Assembly (NCBI GenBank): GCA_016930175.1
Contig: JAFGHJ010000018.1
Coordinates: 37,625-101,624 of the forward strand
DNA: 64,000 nucleotides
Direction of reading: 5' to 3'
Origin: Caldifarciminota bacterium
GTDB lineage: Bacteria > Hydrothermota > UBA3072
The notes under the pieces were generated by a model. The model was given only the letters and a program-made list of their open reading frames with translations. It had not been told where the DNA came from and did no database searches. Shown here piece after piece: positions 50,625 to 60,084 of the stretch. Numbering within the stretch: position 1 is the stretch's first letter; every line of letters starts with the position of its first letter. Position numbers and translations under genes: made by a program.

Positions 50625-51637
50625 TTGATGTTTTAGTTGTTGAAGATTCAGCGTTTATGAGAAAGGTCATTTCCGAAATCCTGAATGAGGATCCCGAAAT
50701 CAAAGTGGTCGATCAAGCCATAAACGGTTTAGAAGGAGTCAAGAAAGCCTCTCTTATCAAGCCCGACGTAATTACAATGGATGTAGAGATGCCTAATATG
50801 GACGGGATAGAAGCCGTAAAGAAAATAATGAAAACAAATCCAACACCTATAATAATGATATCCGCTTACACAAAAAAAGGAGCTCAAAAGACTATTGAAA
50901 CTCTAATCGCAGGGGCAGTAGACTTCGTTGAAAAACCCGGGGGGCCTATCTCTCTTAACATAAGAGACGTAAAGGAAGAAATAATTAGAAAAGTTAGGAT
51001 TGCATCAAAAGCAAATCTGAAAACAACAACAAAAAGAAAACAAGTAAGTTTAAATAAGAAAAAAATGGGCGATAGTTTAGTTATAATAGCCGCCTCTACG
51101 GGAGGACCGAAAATTATTAGCTTAATATTCAAAACACTCCCCAGAGATTTCCCCGCTCCTATAGTTGTTGTTCAACATATGCCAGGCACCTTTACTAAAG
51201 CCTTCGCCAAAAGATTAGACGAACACTCTCCTATCTCGGTAACGGAAGCAAAAGAAGGAAATTATCTTAATAGGGGCAAAGCTTTCATTGCGCCCGGAGA
51301 CTTTCACCTCGAGTTCAGCCAAGATAGAAAAATTAAACTAAATAAAAAACCCTCCCTTCATGGAGTTCGCCCCTCCGCCGACATAACAATGAACTCAGCA
51401 TCGGAGAATTTCGACGGCAATCTTATCGGAGTTGTACTTTCAGGTATGGGGAAAGATGGCTCCATAGGTGTAAGGAATATTCGTAAAAGAGGTGGATTTG
51501 TAATTGCACAGGATAAAGATACTTCTGTCGTCTACGGAATGCCTAGCTCTGCAATTAAAAGCGGTTGCGTGGACTTGGTTCTACCATCTAATGAAATTGC
51601 TGACAAGTTAATAGCTCTGGTAAAGAAAGATGTTTGA
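50621..51637 (+). CDS. cheB: Chemotaxis response regulator/methylesterase CheB
   Basis: 338 aa, TTG start overlapping the cheD stop. N-terminal receiver (VLVVEDSAFMRKVISEIL, phospho-Asp54 in ITMDVEMPNMDG). C-terminal esterase triad: Ser in IIAASTGGPK, His in VVVQHMPGTF, Asp in LSGMGKDGS. It removes receptor methyl groups after phosphorylation by a CheA kinase that must be encoded elsewhere. Confidence 0.95.
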   Translation: MIDVLVVEDSAFMRKVISEILNEDPEIKVVDQAINGLEGVKKASLIKPDVITMDVEMPNMDGIEAVKKIMKTNPTPIIMISAYTKKGAQKTIETLIAGAVDFVEKPGGPISLNIRDVKEEIIRKVRIASKANLKTTTKRKQVSLNKKKMGDSLVIIAASTGGPKIISLIFKTLPRDFPAPIVVVQHMPGTFTKAFAKRLDEHSPISVTEAKEGNYLNRGKAFIAPGDFHLEFSQDRKIKLNKKPSLHGVRPSADITMNSASENFDGNLIGVVLSGMGKDGSIGVRNIRKRGGFVIAQDKDTSVVYGMPSSAIKSGCVDLVLPSNEIADKLIALVKKDV

Positions 51638-52463
51638 TAAAATAAAAAACTTATTATCAGAAATTGAAACAACCGGGATCAAAAATAGAGAACAAAACGA
51701 AAAAAGTTTAATTACAATTTTATCAACAATCAATAAAATAGGGGAAGAAATCTCGGAACTTGAAAAGAGAGCGGAAATTCTTCTGGATCTAATAAAAACA
51801 AACGCACCGAAAAGACGCGAAGACAAAAAGGACCCCGTTAGAGAAAAGGAAACCGCCGAGTCGTCTGGTTTTATAAACAAAATTCAATCAAGCAGGGTAA
51901 ATATTACAACTTTGATAGATAAAGGTTGGAATCTTATAGTTAGCGGAAAATATAAAGAAGCAATAAAGGAACTAAACAGAGCAAAAAAAATGGACCCTAA
52001 AAATATAAAAGTACACAACTTACTCGGTTGGGCATATATACACCTCCAGAAATACGACAAAAGCTCCCTTGTCTTCCAGGAAGTTTTAAAAATGGATCCC
52101 AAGAACGAAATGGCTCATGCGAATCTCGGCTACATAAATCATAAAAAGGGATTATATGGAGAAGCAATCGAAAAATTATCTGCTATAGAGAACCATGCAA
52201 AAGACAAACAGGCTATTCTCTACGCTTTATTCTACCTTGGTTTGGTTTATTACGAAAGAGAAATGTATGAGGACGCAGTCGAATTTCTGAACAAAGCAAT
52301 CAGCGCTGGTCCGAACTTGTACGAAGCCTATTATTACTTAGGCAAAGCTTACCAAAAACAGGGATTAAAAAACCTGTGTACTCAAATCTGGGAAAAACTA
52401 ATAAAAACGAATAAATATAACATCTGGGCTAAAAAAGCGGAGGAAGAATTAAATGGTAAATGA
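51630..52463 (+). CDS. TPR-repeat protein
   Basis: 277 aa. A coiled-coil N-terminus (ISELEKRAEILLDLIK) and about four to five TPRs (YKEAIKELNRAKKMDPKN, HNLLGWAYIHLQKYDKSS, AYYYLGKAYQKQGL). No signal peptide. Embedded in the chemosensory run with short overlaps on both sides, suggesting an adaptor for the complex. Confidence 0.85.
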   Translation: MFDKIKNLLSEIETTGIKNREQNEKSLITILSTINKIGEEISELEKRAEILLDLIKTNAPKRREDKKDPVREKETAESSGFINKIQSSRVNITTLIDKGWNLIVSGKYKEAIKELNRAKKMDPKNIKVHNLLGWAYIHLQKYDKSSLVFQEVLKMDPKNEMAHANLGYINHKKGLYGEAIEKLSAIENHAKDKQAILYALFYLGLVYYEREMYEDAVEFLNKAISAGPNLYEAYYYLGKAYQKQGLKNLCTQIWEKLIKTNKYNIWAKKAEEELNGK

Positions 52464-53253
52464 GTACTGGGGACTCTCTAAGAAACCATTTTCTAACACA
52501 CCCGACTTGAGTTTCCTTTATAACAGTGATGAATTTGAAGAAGGCTACGCAAGGCTCTTATACAATATAACCGAAATCAGGGGTGGTTTAACCCTGGTAA
52601 CAGGAGAGATAGGCAGCGGGAAGACATATCTTGCAAACGCATTAAAGGAAAACCTTAAAAGACAGAACAATCTCCCCTTTATAATAAGAAATCCAAAACT
52701 TTCTTCAACTCAATTGATAAAAATAATTTTACAGAAACTGGGTGTAGAGGAAATACCCCGGTTCAAACTAAAAGTTTTAAACTCATTGGAAGAAACCCTC
52801 CTAGACCTGAACAGAAAAAATATAACAGTTATAGGGCTAATTGACGAAGCTCAAATACTTTCTCTTGACGCTCTAAGAGAAATACGCCTGCTTCTAAACC
52901 TGGAAACAGCAGAAGAAAAATTACTGCATCTTGTTTTACTCGGGCAACCAGAGCTGAAAAATAAAATCGATAAGGTACCTCAGTTAAAACAAAGAGTTAA
53001 TGTTCGCTTTCATTTAGAACCCCTTTCGCGAAAAGAATCGCAATCTTATATAAAACATCGGCTTAAAGTAGCAGGAGCCAAAAACGAAATATTCGAGCAA
53101 AAAAGTTTAGAAACGCTTTATACAATAAGTAAGGGCATTCCAAGAGTGATAAATAATATTGCCCAAAATGCTCTTTTCGTAGGAGCAACAGAAAATTTGC
53201 AAAAAATTCCTCCTGATGTTATTGAATCCGTAGCTGCCGATCTGGAGATTTAA
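52453..53253 (+). CDS. ExeA/GspA-like AAA ATPase
   Basis: 266 aa. EYWGLSKKPFSNTPDLSFLY at the start, Walker A GEIGSGKTYLANAL, Walker B VIGLIDEAQILSLDALRE, sensor VLLGQPELKNKI and RLEPLSRKES-like box. This is the ExeA/MshM family, known from type II secretion and type IV pilus gene clusters. No peptidoglycan-binding or membrane part, so it is the cytosolic ATPase only. Eleven-nt overlap with the preceding TPR gene. Confidence 0.88.
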   Translation: MVNEYWGLSKKPFSNTPDLSFLYNSDEFEEGYARLLYNITEIRGGLTLVTGEIGSGKTYLANALKENLKRQNNLPFIIRNPKLSSTQLIKIILQKLGVEEIPRFKLKVLNSLEETLLDLNRKNITVIGLIDEAQILSLDALREIRLLLNLETAEEKLLHLVLLGQPELKNKIDKVPQLKQRVNVRFHLEPLSRKESQSYIKHRLKVAGAKNEIFEQKSLETLYTISKGIPRVINNIAQNALFVGATENLQKIPPDVIESVAADLEI

Positions 53254-53946
53254 GTGAAAAAAAGAAAAAAGATAAGTTTTAAAAAAATATTATCCCGTAA
53301 AGACGAAAAAGAAACAATCTCAACAGAATTAAAAACCGCCAAAACAGAACCCCAAAAGCAAATAGACATTCCAGCAAAAAAAGAAGAAACAAAGGGAAAA
53401 GGAGTCGAGGATAAAAAATCGGAAGAGAGAAAAGTTACAAAGCCAAAAGAAGTTATAGAGAAATCTGACGAAAGAAAAATTTCTCTAAAGAGAGAAGAAA
53501 TCATGATAGTTAGAGTAGAAAACGAATTCTATGGAATACCTCTCTTGTGCGTAGAAGAGATCAAGAACGAAATAAAATTAACTCAAACTCCTCAACTCTC
53601 AGAATTTCTCTCCGGAATTGCCGAAATAAGAGACTTAATAGTTCCCGTAATAAACCTCGGAAAACTCTTCGGAATTGAAACGGAAAATAAAAAATCAAAC
53701 AAAATACCTGTTATCGTTGTAAAAATTTCCAACCAATTTGTCGGTATTCAGGTATCCAAGATTGTAGAAATTATAGAAATACAGAAAACCGAGATACTTC
53801 CTCTCCCAGACATTTTTCCTCCAAAACTTTTCTCAGGAGGATTTTCCCATAAATCAATAGTTGTTGGCATTATAAATATAGAAAGTTTATTGAAAGGTAA
53901 ACAAATTCAATCATTTAAGGAGAAAATAGATGAAGCTATCAAATAA
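53254..53946 (+). CDS. cheW: CheW-like coupling protein with basic/acidic N-terminal extension
   Basis: 230 aa, GTG start directly after the previous stop. The first 80 residues are a highly charged disordered K/E linker. Residues about 85-225 are a CheW domain (MIVRVENEFYGIPLLCVEEI, GIAEIRDLIVPVINLGKLFG, KIVEIIEIQKTEILPLPD). It couples the receptor to CheA. The long charged linker is unusual. Overlaps mcp by 17 nt. Confidence 0.88.
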   Translation: MKKRKKISFKKILSRKDEKETISTELKTAKTEPQKQIDIPAKKEETKGKGVEDKKSEERKVTKPKEVIEKSDERKISLKREEIMIVRVENEFYGIPLLCVEEIKNEIKLTQTPQLSEFLSGIAEIRDLIVPVINLGKLFGIETENKKSNKIPVIVVKISNQFVGIQVSKIVEIIEIQKTEILPLPDIFPPKLFSGGFSHKSIVVGIINIESLLKGKQIQSFKEKIDEAIK

Positions 53947-55609
53947 ATTCGCCTTAATATCTTCTCTGGTAAGTTTTGCAACAGGAACCCCCCTTCTGAT
54001 TTCATGTGTCCTCTGGACTATCTCTCTCGAGGACTACACTAAATTTCTTCTTGCTCTATCAGTACTATCTTTAGTTCTTGCCGGTCTTTTCTATTTCTAT
54101 CAGGAAAACCGCTTGAAAAAAGCAATCGCCGGAGAAAGAAAACAAGTCATCTACAATACACCTGTAGTTTCCGGAGTACATGCGTTCTTTAATTTTACTG
54201 CTTTTATTTTACTGCTTTCTTTAATCATTAACCCTTTACTTGAACTAACTTCAATTAAAAACATATTTAAAATCGGTATTTATATCATTCCTATAGGACT
54301 AATCCAGCTTAGTCTTATCTATCACTTAGGGTTTAATCTTCTCTCTCCTTATTACAGAACACTCAAAGAACCAAGACTCACAGGATTAAATATTACTCGG
54401 AAAATCCTATTGTTAGTTGTACCTGCAGTAATTTTCTCCCTGTTTACGGGCTATATTTTAACAAAATCCTGGTTCGGATTATTTTACGTCGTTTTCCCAT
54501 CTTTAATAATCTGGATACTTATTAAAACAATTAAAGAACCTGTTAATATTATACATGAAAGAATACAAAAAATACTAAAGGAACCTGCTTTGCCTTCTCC
54601 TAAAACAGCGGTCGTTTCCGGAGACGAAATAGCCCTTGTAAATGACGGACTTACTATTTTAACGGAAAGAACAATTTCCTTAATCGGAGGAGTAAAAGAT
54701 ACGGCGGAGAAAATCCGCACTCAAGGAGAGGCAATATTAAGCGGCATAAAAAGACTCTCATCTTCTTCCAAACAAATTGACAATTCCGTCCATGAAATAC
54801 TCGGAAACAAAGAGGAATTTCAGTCGGTTGTTAATTCTGTACAGAAAAACAACGATGAGCTGTCTTCCCTTTCTTCAGAAATTGAATCGCAGATTAAAAC
54901 GCTGGTGAATACTTCCAAAAAATCAATCGATCTCGCAAACTCAGGAGAAGAAAAATCGGAAGAAGGAGTCAATAAAATCAACACTTTCGTCCAGAAAATA
55001 GAAGAGGGTTCAAAAAGCCTGGAAGAACTGTCTTCGGCTTTTGAAGAAATCAAAGAATTTAACTTACTAATGGAACAGATATCTGATGACACTAACCTTT
55101 TGGCACTCAACGCATCAATAGAAGCTACCAGAAAAGAAGGCGCGGAAAGCAAGGGCTTCAGTGTGATTGCAGATGAAATTCGAAAACTTTCAAATGATTC
55201 TGCTTCTTATCTGGAAAAAACGAAGGACAATATTAAAAGGATGAGTGAAGCCGTCAAGTCAATAGTCGAATCCACAGAAAAATCAATATCAATATTCGAA
55301 GAAAGCAAAGCAATTATTCAAAAAACAGCCGACGACCTGAAAGAAATCTCCGAATCGATCGGAATGAGCACAAATATGGCTGATCAAATTTCCGGTATAT
55401 TAAAAGAAGGATCCGATTCAATCGGAGAGATAAAAAAATCAGCAAAAAAATTATCTTCATTAAACGAAAAACAAGTAGAATCAGCTCTGGATTTGTCAAA
55501 AGAGACAGAAGATCAGGTCGCCTCTATGGAAGACACCGAAATAAGAGTCCAAACTTTAATATCATTAATAGATAAAATAAAGGAAAACGCCAGTATAAAC
55601 ATTGAATAA
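53930..55609 (+). CDS. mcp: Methyl-accepting chemotaxis protein with six-helix membrane sensor
   Basis: 559 aa. Six hydrophobic helices in the first 205 residues and almost no periplasmic domain. A long cytosolic coiled coil follows, with the receptor hairpin tip near DDTNLLALNASIEATRKEG and VIADEIRKLSNDS. A HAMP domain is not evident. It likely senses a membrane-borne or energy/lipid signal rather than an external ligand. Flanked by two cheW-like genes. Confidence 0.92.
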   Translation: MKLSNKFALISSLVSFATGTPLLISCVLWTISLEDYTKFLLALSVLSLVLAGLFYFYQENRLKKAIAGERKQVIYNTPVVSGVHAFFNFTAFILLLSLIINPLLELTSIKNIFKIGIYIIPIGLIQLSLIYHLGFNLLSPYYRTLKEPRLTGLNITRKILLLVVPAVIFSLFTGYILTKSWFGLFYVVFPSLIIWILIKTIKEPVNIIHERIQKILKEPALPSPKTAVVSGDEIALVNDGLTILTERTISLIGGVKDTAEKIRTQGEAILSGIKRLSSSSKQIDNSVHEILGNKEEFQSVVNSVQKNNDELSSLSSEIESQIKTLVNTSKKSIDLANSGEEKSEEGVNKINTFVQKIEEGSKSLEELSSAFEEIKEFNLLMEQISDDTNLLALNASIEATRKEGAESKGFSVIADEIRKLSNDSASYLEKTKDNIKRMSEAVKSIVESTEKSISIFEESKAIIQKTADDLKEISESIGMSTNMADQISGILKEGSDSIGEIKKSAKKLSSLNEKQVESALDLSKETEDQVASMEDTEIRVQTLISLIDKIKENASINIE

Positions 55610-56039
55610 AATTCTGGTATTCTGCTTAGATAAAATTTTTTTCGGAGTTAATATTAAGGATATCAAATCGGTAAGCAGATTGGGTAAGATAAAAAAGATA
55701 CCCGAGAGCCCGGAATGGATTGGAGGCTTAGGTAAATACCGAAACAATTCGTTTCCTCTTATAAAACTCTGGGAAATAATGAAATTAGAAGCACCCAAAA
55801 AGAAGGTTTTAATGTTGCCTGCCGCTTTTGATTACTGTGCTTTTTTGATTTCCGAAGTTAAAGGAATTTACGAATTTGATACGGATAAAGAATCGACCAA
55901 AATATTCTCTCTACCCTATCTCTCCGGATTTGGAACCCTGGAGGACAAAACTGTACTTCAAATTGAATTAGATAGAATTCTTACAGAAAAACAAAAGAAA
56001 ACCGTAAAAAACCTGAGTAGAAAAAATGAAAAAAAATAA
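55602..56039 (+). CDS. Second CheW-like protein
   Basis: 145 aa, TTG start overlapping mcp by 8 nt. Pattern KILVFCLDKIFFGVNIKDIK, PEWIGGLGKYRNNSFPLIKL and ISEVKGIYEFDTD matches a divergent CheW domain; the C-terminal end is basic. It may form a specialised coupling partner for the adjacent receptor. Overlaps pgpA by 14 nt. Confidence 0.78.
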   Translation: MNKILVFCLDKIFFGVNIKDIKSVSRLGKIKKIPESPEWIGGLGKYRNNSFPLIKLWEIMKLEAPKKKVLMLPAAFDYCAFLISEVKGIYEFDTDKESTKIFSLPYLSGFGTLEDKTVLQIELDRILTEKQKKTVKNLSRKNEKK

Positions 56040-56469
56040 ACACTCACTCTGGAAAAAATTCATAGGAAGTTTTTTCTTTTTAGGAAAAATCAAAGGCGGA
56101 GGGACATGGTCATCTATTGTTACCGGTACGATTCTGTTTTTTTTTCTGGATTGGAATTCTCCTTGTTACTTCATAATTGCTGTCGGAGTTCTATTACTGA
56201 GTATACTGTTGTCACTCGAACTTTCAGATGATCCTTCCTGGTTTACTCTCGACGAAGTTATCGGTACAATGGTAACCTTTGCCTTTCATAACAAAGACGT
56301 ATCGACTTTGATGATCGGACTTATTTTATTTCGACTATTCGACATTTTTAAACTTCCTCCGATAAAAAAAGTCGAGCAATCAAAGATAGGAATAGTCTTA
56401 GATGATATCATAGCAGGAATATTGGCAAGCATATTTCTATTTGTTATTCACTCCATAAAACCTTTATAA
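56026..56469 (+). CDS. pgpA: Phosphatidylglycerophosphatase A
   Basis: 147 aa membrane enzyme. GTWSSIVTGTILFF, the acidic LDEVIGTMVTF, LFRLFDIFKLPPIKKVE and VLDDIIAGILASI are the PgpA signature. It dephosphorylates phosphatidylglycerophosphate to phosphatidylglycerol. Its stop overlaps the pncC ATG by one base (TAATG). Confidence 0.92.
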   Translation: MKKNKHSLWKKFIGSFFFLGKIKGGGTWSSIVTGTILFFFLDWNSPCYFIIAVGVLLLSILLSLELSDDPSWFTLDEVIGTMVTFAFHNKDVSTLMIGLILFRLFDIFKLPPIKKVEQSKIGIVLDDIIAGILASIFLFVIHSIKPL

Positions 56470-56960
56470 TGCAGAAGAACCTTCGAAAACTACTCGAGGA
56501 TATAGGAAATCTATTGCGAAAGAAAGGATGGACTATCTCTACAGCTGAGTCCTGCACCGGAGGATTGATAAGCTCCTTTTTAACTTCTATTCCCGGAAGC
56601 TCCGATTATTTCGCCGGAGGAATAATCGCATATTCTAATGAAATAAAAACGAATCTTCTTTCTGTTTCTCCTCAGACTCTTAAGAAGTTCGGAACTGTTT
56701 CAGAAGAAACCGTAAAAGATATGGCTCAGGGCGTAAAGCACCTCTTAAAAACCGATGTCGGTATTTCCATTTCAGGTATTGCCGGGCCAACCGGCGGAAC
56801 CGAGAAAAAACCAGTGGGAACTGTAGCGCTGGGAGTTGACATTCCGCAAAAGATAATTACTAATATGGTGAACCTCGAAGGGAATCGAAACAATATTAGA
56901 AAGTTAGCTGGAATAAGGCTTTTAGAAATGTTAAAAAACTTGCTGGAGGAGATAAAATAA
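56469..56960 (+). CDS. pncC: Nicotinamide-nucleotide amidase (CinA C-terminal domain)
   Basis: 163 aa, only the CinA C-terminal amidase: STAESCTGGLISSFLTSIPG, FAGGIIAYSNEIKTNLL and GISGIAGPTGGTEKKPVGTV. It deamidates NMN in pyridine nucleotide salvage. It stands next to recA, as cinA commonly does in other bacteria, though here three genes apart. Confidence 0.93.
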   Translation: MQKNLRKLLEDIGNLLRKKGWTISTAESCTGGLISSFLTSIPGSSDYFAGGIIAYSNEIKTNLLSVSPQTLKKFGTVSEETVKDMAQGVKHLLKTDVGISISGIAGPTGGTEKKPVGTVALGVDIPQKIITNMVNLEGNRNNIRKLAGIRLLEMLKNLLEEIK

Positions 56961-57496
56961 GACTATTTACGGCAATTAATATACCAGAGGAGGCAAAAAT
57001 TTTAATTTCATCTCTTTATGAGGACTTGAAAACTCCGTTTTCTGTTAAGTGGGTAAGAAAAGAAAATTTACACATTACTCTAAAATTTCTTGGTAAAACC
57101 GATAAAAAGACAGCTATTGAAGATAAAATGAAAGAAATCACCGAAGAGTTTTCTTCATTTAACGTCTCCTTAAAAAGGATAGGCGCTTTCCCTTCCTCAA
57201 AAAGAGCAAAAATTCTCTGGGTTGGAGTCGAAGAAGGCAGGGATGAACTAATCGAATTATTTTTAACTATCGAAAACAAGCTTTCCCCTCTGGGATTTGA
57301 AAAAGAAGTGAGAAAATTCACTCCGCATGTAACATTTGCCAGGGTTAAAAAAGGAAATTATAGCTTACCCGAACAAATAGACTTCTCATTTGATTCTTTT
57401 TCCGTAAATGAAGTGGCTCTTTTCAAAAGCACTCTAACGCCAAAAGGACCCATATATGAAACCCTATCATTAATCCCTCTCGGAGGTAAAACTTGA
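56957..57496 (+). CDS. thpR: RNA 2',3'-cyclic phosphodiesterase ThpR, probable AUA start
   Basis: About 179 aa if read from ATA 56957; the track start 57026 removes the conserved N-terminus. Homologues begin M-R-L-F-x-A-I, and the sequence here is (ATA)RLFTAINIPEEAK. GGAGG lies seven bases upstream, and no ATG, GTG or TTG is available in frame before the track start. Both HxT motifs are present: HITLKFLGKT and HVTFARVKKG. The 2H phosphoesterase opens cyclic phosphate ends of RNA. The ATA overlaps the pncC stop (ATAA). Confidence 0.85.
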   Translation: MRLFTAINIPEEAKILISSLYEDLKTPFSVKWVRKENLHITLKFLGKTDKKTAIEDKMKEITEEFSSFNVSLKRIGAFPSSKRAKILWVGVEEGRDELIELFLTIENKLSPLGFEKEVRKFTPHVTFARVKKGNYSLPEQIDFSFDSFSVNEVALFKSTLTPKGPIYETLSLIPLGGKT

Positions 57497-58479
57497 ACAT
57501 TCACCCGCCAATAGCATATCTTTTTGTAATTCTTATGCTTGCCTTTATGTCAGCCTCGATTAAAAGATCTAAAATAATTGACTTTATAGGCGAAAAATTT
57601 CTAAAAGGCACAAACGAGAAAACGGCAACAATGAAGCTTATTGCGTTATCACACATTCTGGCACCATTTTTTCTTTCCTTCGTTCTTATTTCCTGTTTCG
57701 AAAATTGGATTCTGCGGTTTAAGGAAAAAGAAAAATCACTAACACTATTGGTTGCCTCAGCTATAATGGGAAGCATAATTACTCCGTTTGGAAACCTTAG
57801 AAACATTTTTATCGTTATAGCTTTGGGAAAAGGGACGCCCACCTTTAGCTTTTCTGCTTTTATAGCAACAATGCTGCCTCTGTGGATAGCCAGTCTCTTT
57901 ACCTTGCTTGCGGTAACTTATTTTATCTGCGAAGAAAATATAATAAAAGAAACAAGCAGCACTGTAGAATGGAAAAGAACAGAACTCATTTTCTCAATAA
58001 TTCTCTTGTTCTTTGTTTTTGGATATTTCAATGTAGGAAAACACTACAATCTAAATTTGATCGGATTGATCATCTTAGGTGGAGTGTTCTGTATTGCTTT
58101 TATGGGAACAGAACCCCTAAAGGCTGTCAACTGGTGGCTTTTTATACCTGTGGGAGTTTGTTTTGTTGTTTTCTATATACTTTACTTCTTACCCCTGTCT
58201 GGTATGGAGCTTGCACCCTGGATAATATATCCCTTGGGGAGTATTGGCTCAGCGGGTCTATCATCAAATTTACTTTCTTTTATACTTCCACTATTAAATT
58301 CTGATAAATCCATTATCTTATACTCGGTGGCGGCAGGTAGTCTTGCGGGCATGCTTGGATCCTACGAAACAATTTGGATACGGGCAAGAGGAAGAACAAA
58401 AATCAAATTGAGTTTAATGTTTCAACTGTTTTTTATAGTTCTATCAATATCGCTTATAATACTTTTCTTTAGGAGGTAA
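57493..58479 (+). CDS. Ion-transporter-superfamily membrane protein (ArsB/NhaD/CitM-like)
   Basis: 328 aa, TTG start overlapping thpR by 4 nt. About ten hydrophobic helices. The motif [20 protein letters not shown] corresponds to the substrate-binding GNPxN-type loop of the ion transporter superfamily. A second half copy ends [11 protein letters not shown] with [10 protein letters not shown]. Shorter than the usual 400-plus residues. Substrate unknown (anion, arsenite, Na+/H+ or citrate). Confidence 0.75.
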   Translation: MNIHPPIAYLFVILMLAFMSASIKRSKIIDFIGEKFLKGTNEKTATMKLIALSHILAPFFLSFVLISCFENWILRFKEKEKSLTLLVASAIMGSIITPFGNLRNIFIVIALGKGTPTFSFSAFIATMLPLWIASLFTLLAVTYFICEENIIKETSSTVEWKRTELIFSIILLFFVFGYFNVGKHYNLNLIGLIILGGVFCIAFMGTEPLKAVNWWLFIPVGVCFVVFYILYFLPLSGMELAPWIIYPLGSIGSAGLSSNLLSFILPLLNSDKSIILYSVAAGSLAGMLGSYETIWIRARGRTKIKLSLMFQLFFIVLSISLIILFFRR

Positions 58480-58484
58480 TAATT

Positions 58485-59525
58485 ATGGAGAAAAATAAAG
58501 ACAAAGAAAAAGCTATCGATTCAGTAATAAGCAAAATAAACAAACAATACGGAGACGGAGCTTTGATGAAATTGGGCAGCAAAAAAACAATAGAAGTTCC
58601 CATAATACCAACCGGTTCTCTTTCCCTGGACGCCGCACTGGGGATAGGGGGAATACCAAGAGGAAGAGCCATCGAGATATACGGTATGGAAGCCTCGGGG
58701 AAGACAACTCTTGCTCTCCACATTGCTGCCGAATCGCAAAAAAGAGGAGGAACGGTTGCTTTTATAGACGTGGAACACGCCCTTGATCCACAGTACGCTA
58801 AAAAGCTAGGTGTGAATACGGAAGATTTATTGATATCTCAACCCGACACAGGAGAGGAAGCTTTAGAAATAGCAGAAATGCTGGTTAGAAGCGGAGCGGT
58901 AGATTTAATAATAATCGACTCGGTCGCAGCTCTTGTACCAAAAGCCGAAATTGAGGGTGAAATGGGAGATGCCCACATGGGTCTTAGAGCACGTCTTATG
59001 TCTCAGGCTTTACGAAAATTGACAGGTGTTTTAAGCAAAGCTGCGACCTCTGCCGTCTTTATAAACCAGGTCCGACAAAAAATAGGTATTTCTTTTGGAA
59101 ACCCATACACAACGCCGGGAGGACTGGCTTTAAAATTCCATGCTTCGGTTAGGATGGATATCAGGAAAATCAGCACTTTACAACAAGGAAACGATTCAAT
59201 TGGAATAAGGGTAAAAGTCAAAGTAGTAAAAAACAAACTCGCTCCTCCTTTCAAAGAAGCAGAATTCGACATAATGTACGGTACAGGTATATCAAAAGAA
59301 GGAGAGCTTATTGATTTCGGGCAGTCTTTAAATATGGTCGAGAAATCCGGCACCTGGTATAATTACGGTAAAACCTCCCTCGGACAGGGAAGAGAAAACG
59401 CAAAGCTCTTCCTCAAAGAAAACCCCAAAATATCTGAAGAATTAGAAAACAAAATAAGAGAAGAGCTAAAAATCGGCCATGGGCAAGATAACCAGGATAG
59501 AACAGCAGAAGAAGAAAAAGAATAG
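58485..59525 (+). CDS. recA: Recombinase RecA
   Basis: 346 aa full length. Walker [27 protein letters not shown] (the usual Ala is Val before the catalytic Glu), Walker [22 protein letters not shown]2/ATP cap INQVRQKIG. Catalyses strand exchange and LexA cleavage. No LexA box was recognised near it; it reads from upstream genes and overlaps recX by 47 nt. RBS AGGAGGTAATAATT. Confidence 0.97.
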   Translation: MEKNKDKEKAIDSVISKINKQYGDGALMKLGSKKTIEVPIIPTGSLSLDAALGIGGIPRGRAIEIYGMEASGKTTLALHIAAESQKRGGTVAFIDVEHALDPQYAKKLGVNTEDLLISQPDTGEEALEIAEMLVRSGAVDLIIIDSVAALVPKAEIEGEMGDAHMGLRARLMSQALRKLTGVLSKAATSAVFINQVRQKIGISFGNPYTTPGGLALKFHASVRMDIRKISTLQQGNDSIGIRVKVKVVKNKLAPPFKEAEFDIMYGTGISKEGELIDFGQSLNMVEKSGTWYNYGKTSLGQGRENAKLFLKENPKISEELENKIREELKIGHGQDNQDRTAEEEKE

Positions 59526-60084
59526 AGTCAATATATATATCGATGAAGAGTTTTCATTAGGTCTATACAAAGACACAGTAATAAAATTCCATCTTTACGA
59601 AAATAAAGAAATCTCCCCCGGCGAGATCTCTTCAATAAAAGAATTTGAAGTAATCACAGACGCAAAAGAAAAAGTTAGAAATTACATTTCATATAGAGAG
59701 AGGTCTAAAAAAGAAATAAAAGATTATCTTACAAAAAGAGGAGTTAAAGAAGAGATGGCAGAAGAAGTTATAGACGACTTCGAAAAAGCCGATCTAATCG
59801 ACGACCACAAATTCGCTAGCGTATGGATAAAAGACAGAAACAAAAATAACCCTAAAGGCAATTTTGCTCTTAAAATGGAATTAAAGGGAAAAGGCATTGA
59901 GGAATCCGAAATAGAAAATCTGCTTCAATCTGTCGACGAAAAAGAAAACGCCCGCAAAGTTTTCGAAAAAGCAGTTAAAAAATACGGGAACAACAAAGCC
60001 TCAAGGGAAAAAATTTTCAAATATCTTGAACGACGAGGGTTCGAAACACAAACCATTCTTTCTCTGTTAAAAGAACAACCATGA
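59479..60084 (+). CDS. recX: RecA regulator RecX
   Basis: 201 aa of three-helix repeats ([59 protein letters not shown]). RecX binds and moderates RecA filaments. The start inside the 3' end of recA with a 47-nt overlap makes expression coupled. Confidence 0.92.
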   Translation: MGKITRIEQQKKKKNRVNIYIDEEFSLGLYKDTVIKFHLYENKEISPGEISSIKEFEVITDAKEKVRNYISYRERSKKEIKDYLTKRGVKEEMAEEVIDDFEKADLIDDHKFASVWIKDRNKNNPKGNFALKMELKGKGIEESEIENLLQSVDEKENARKVFEKAVKKYGNNKASREKIFKYLERRGFETQTILSLLKEQP

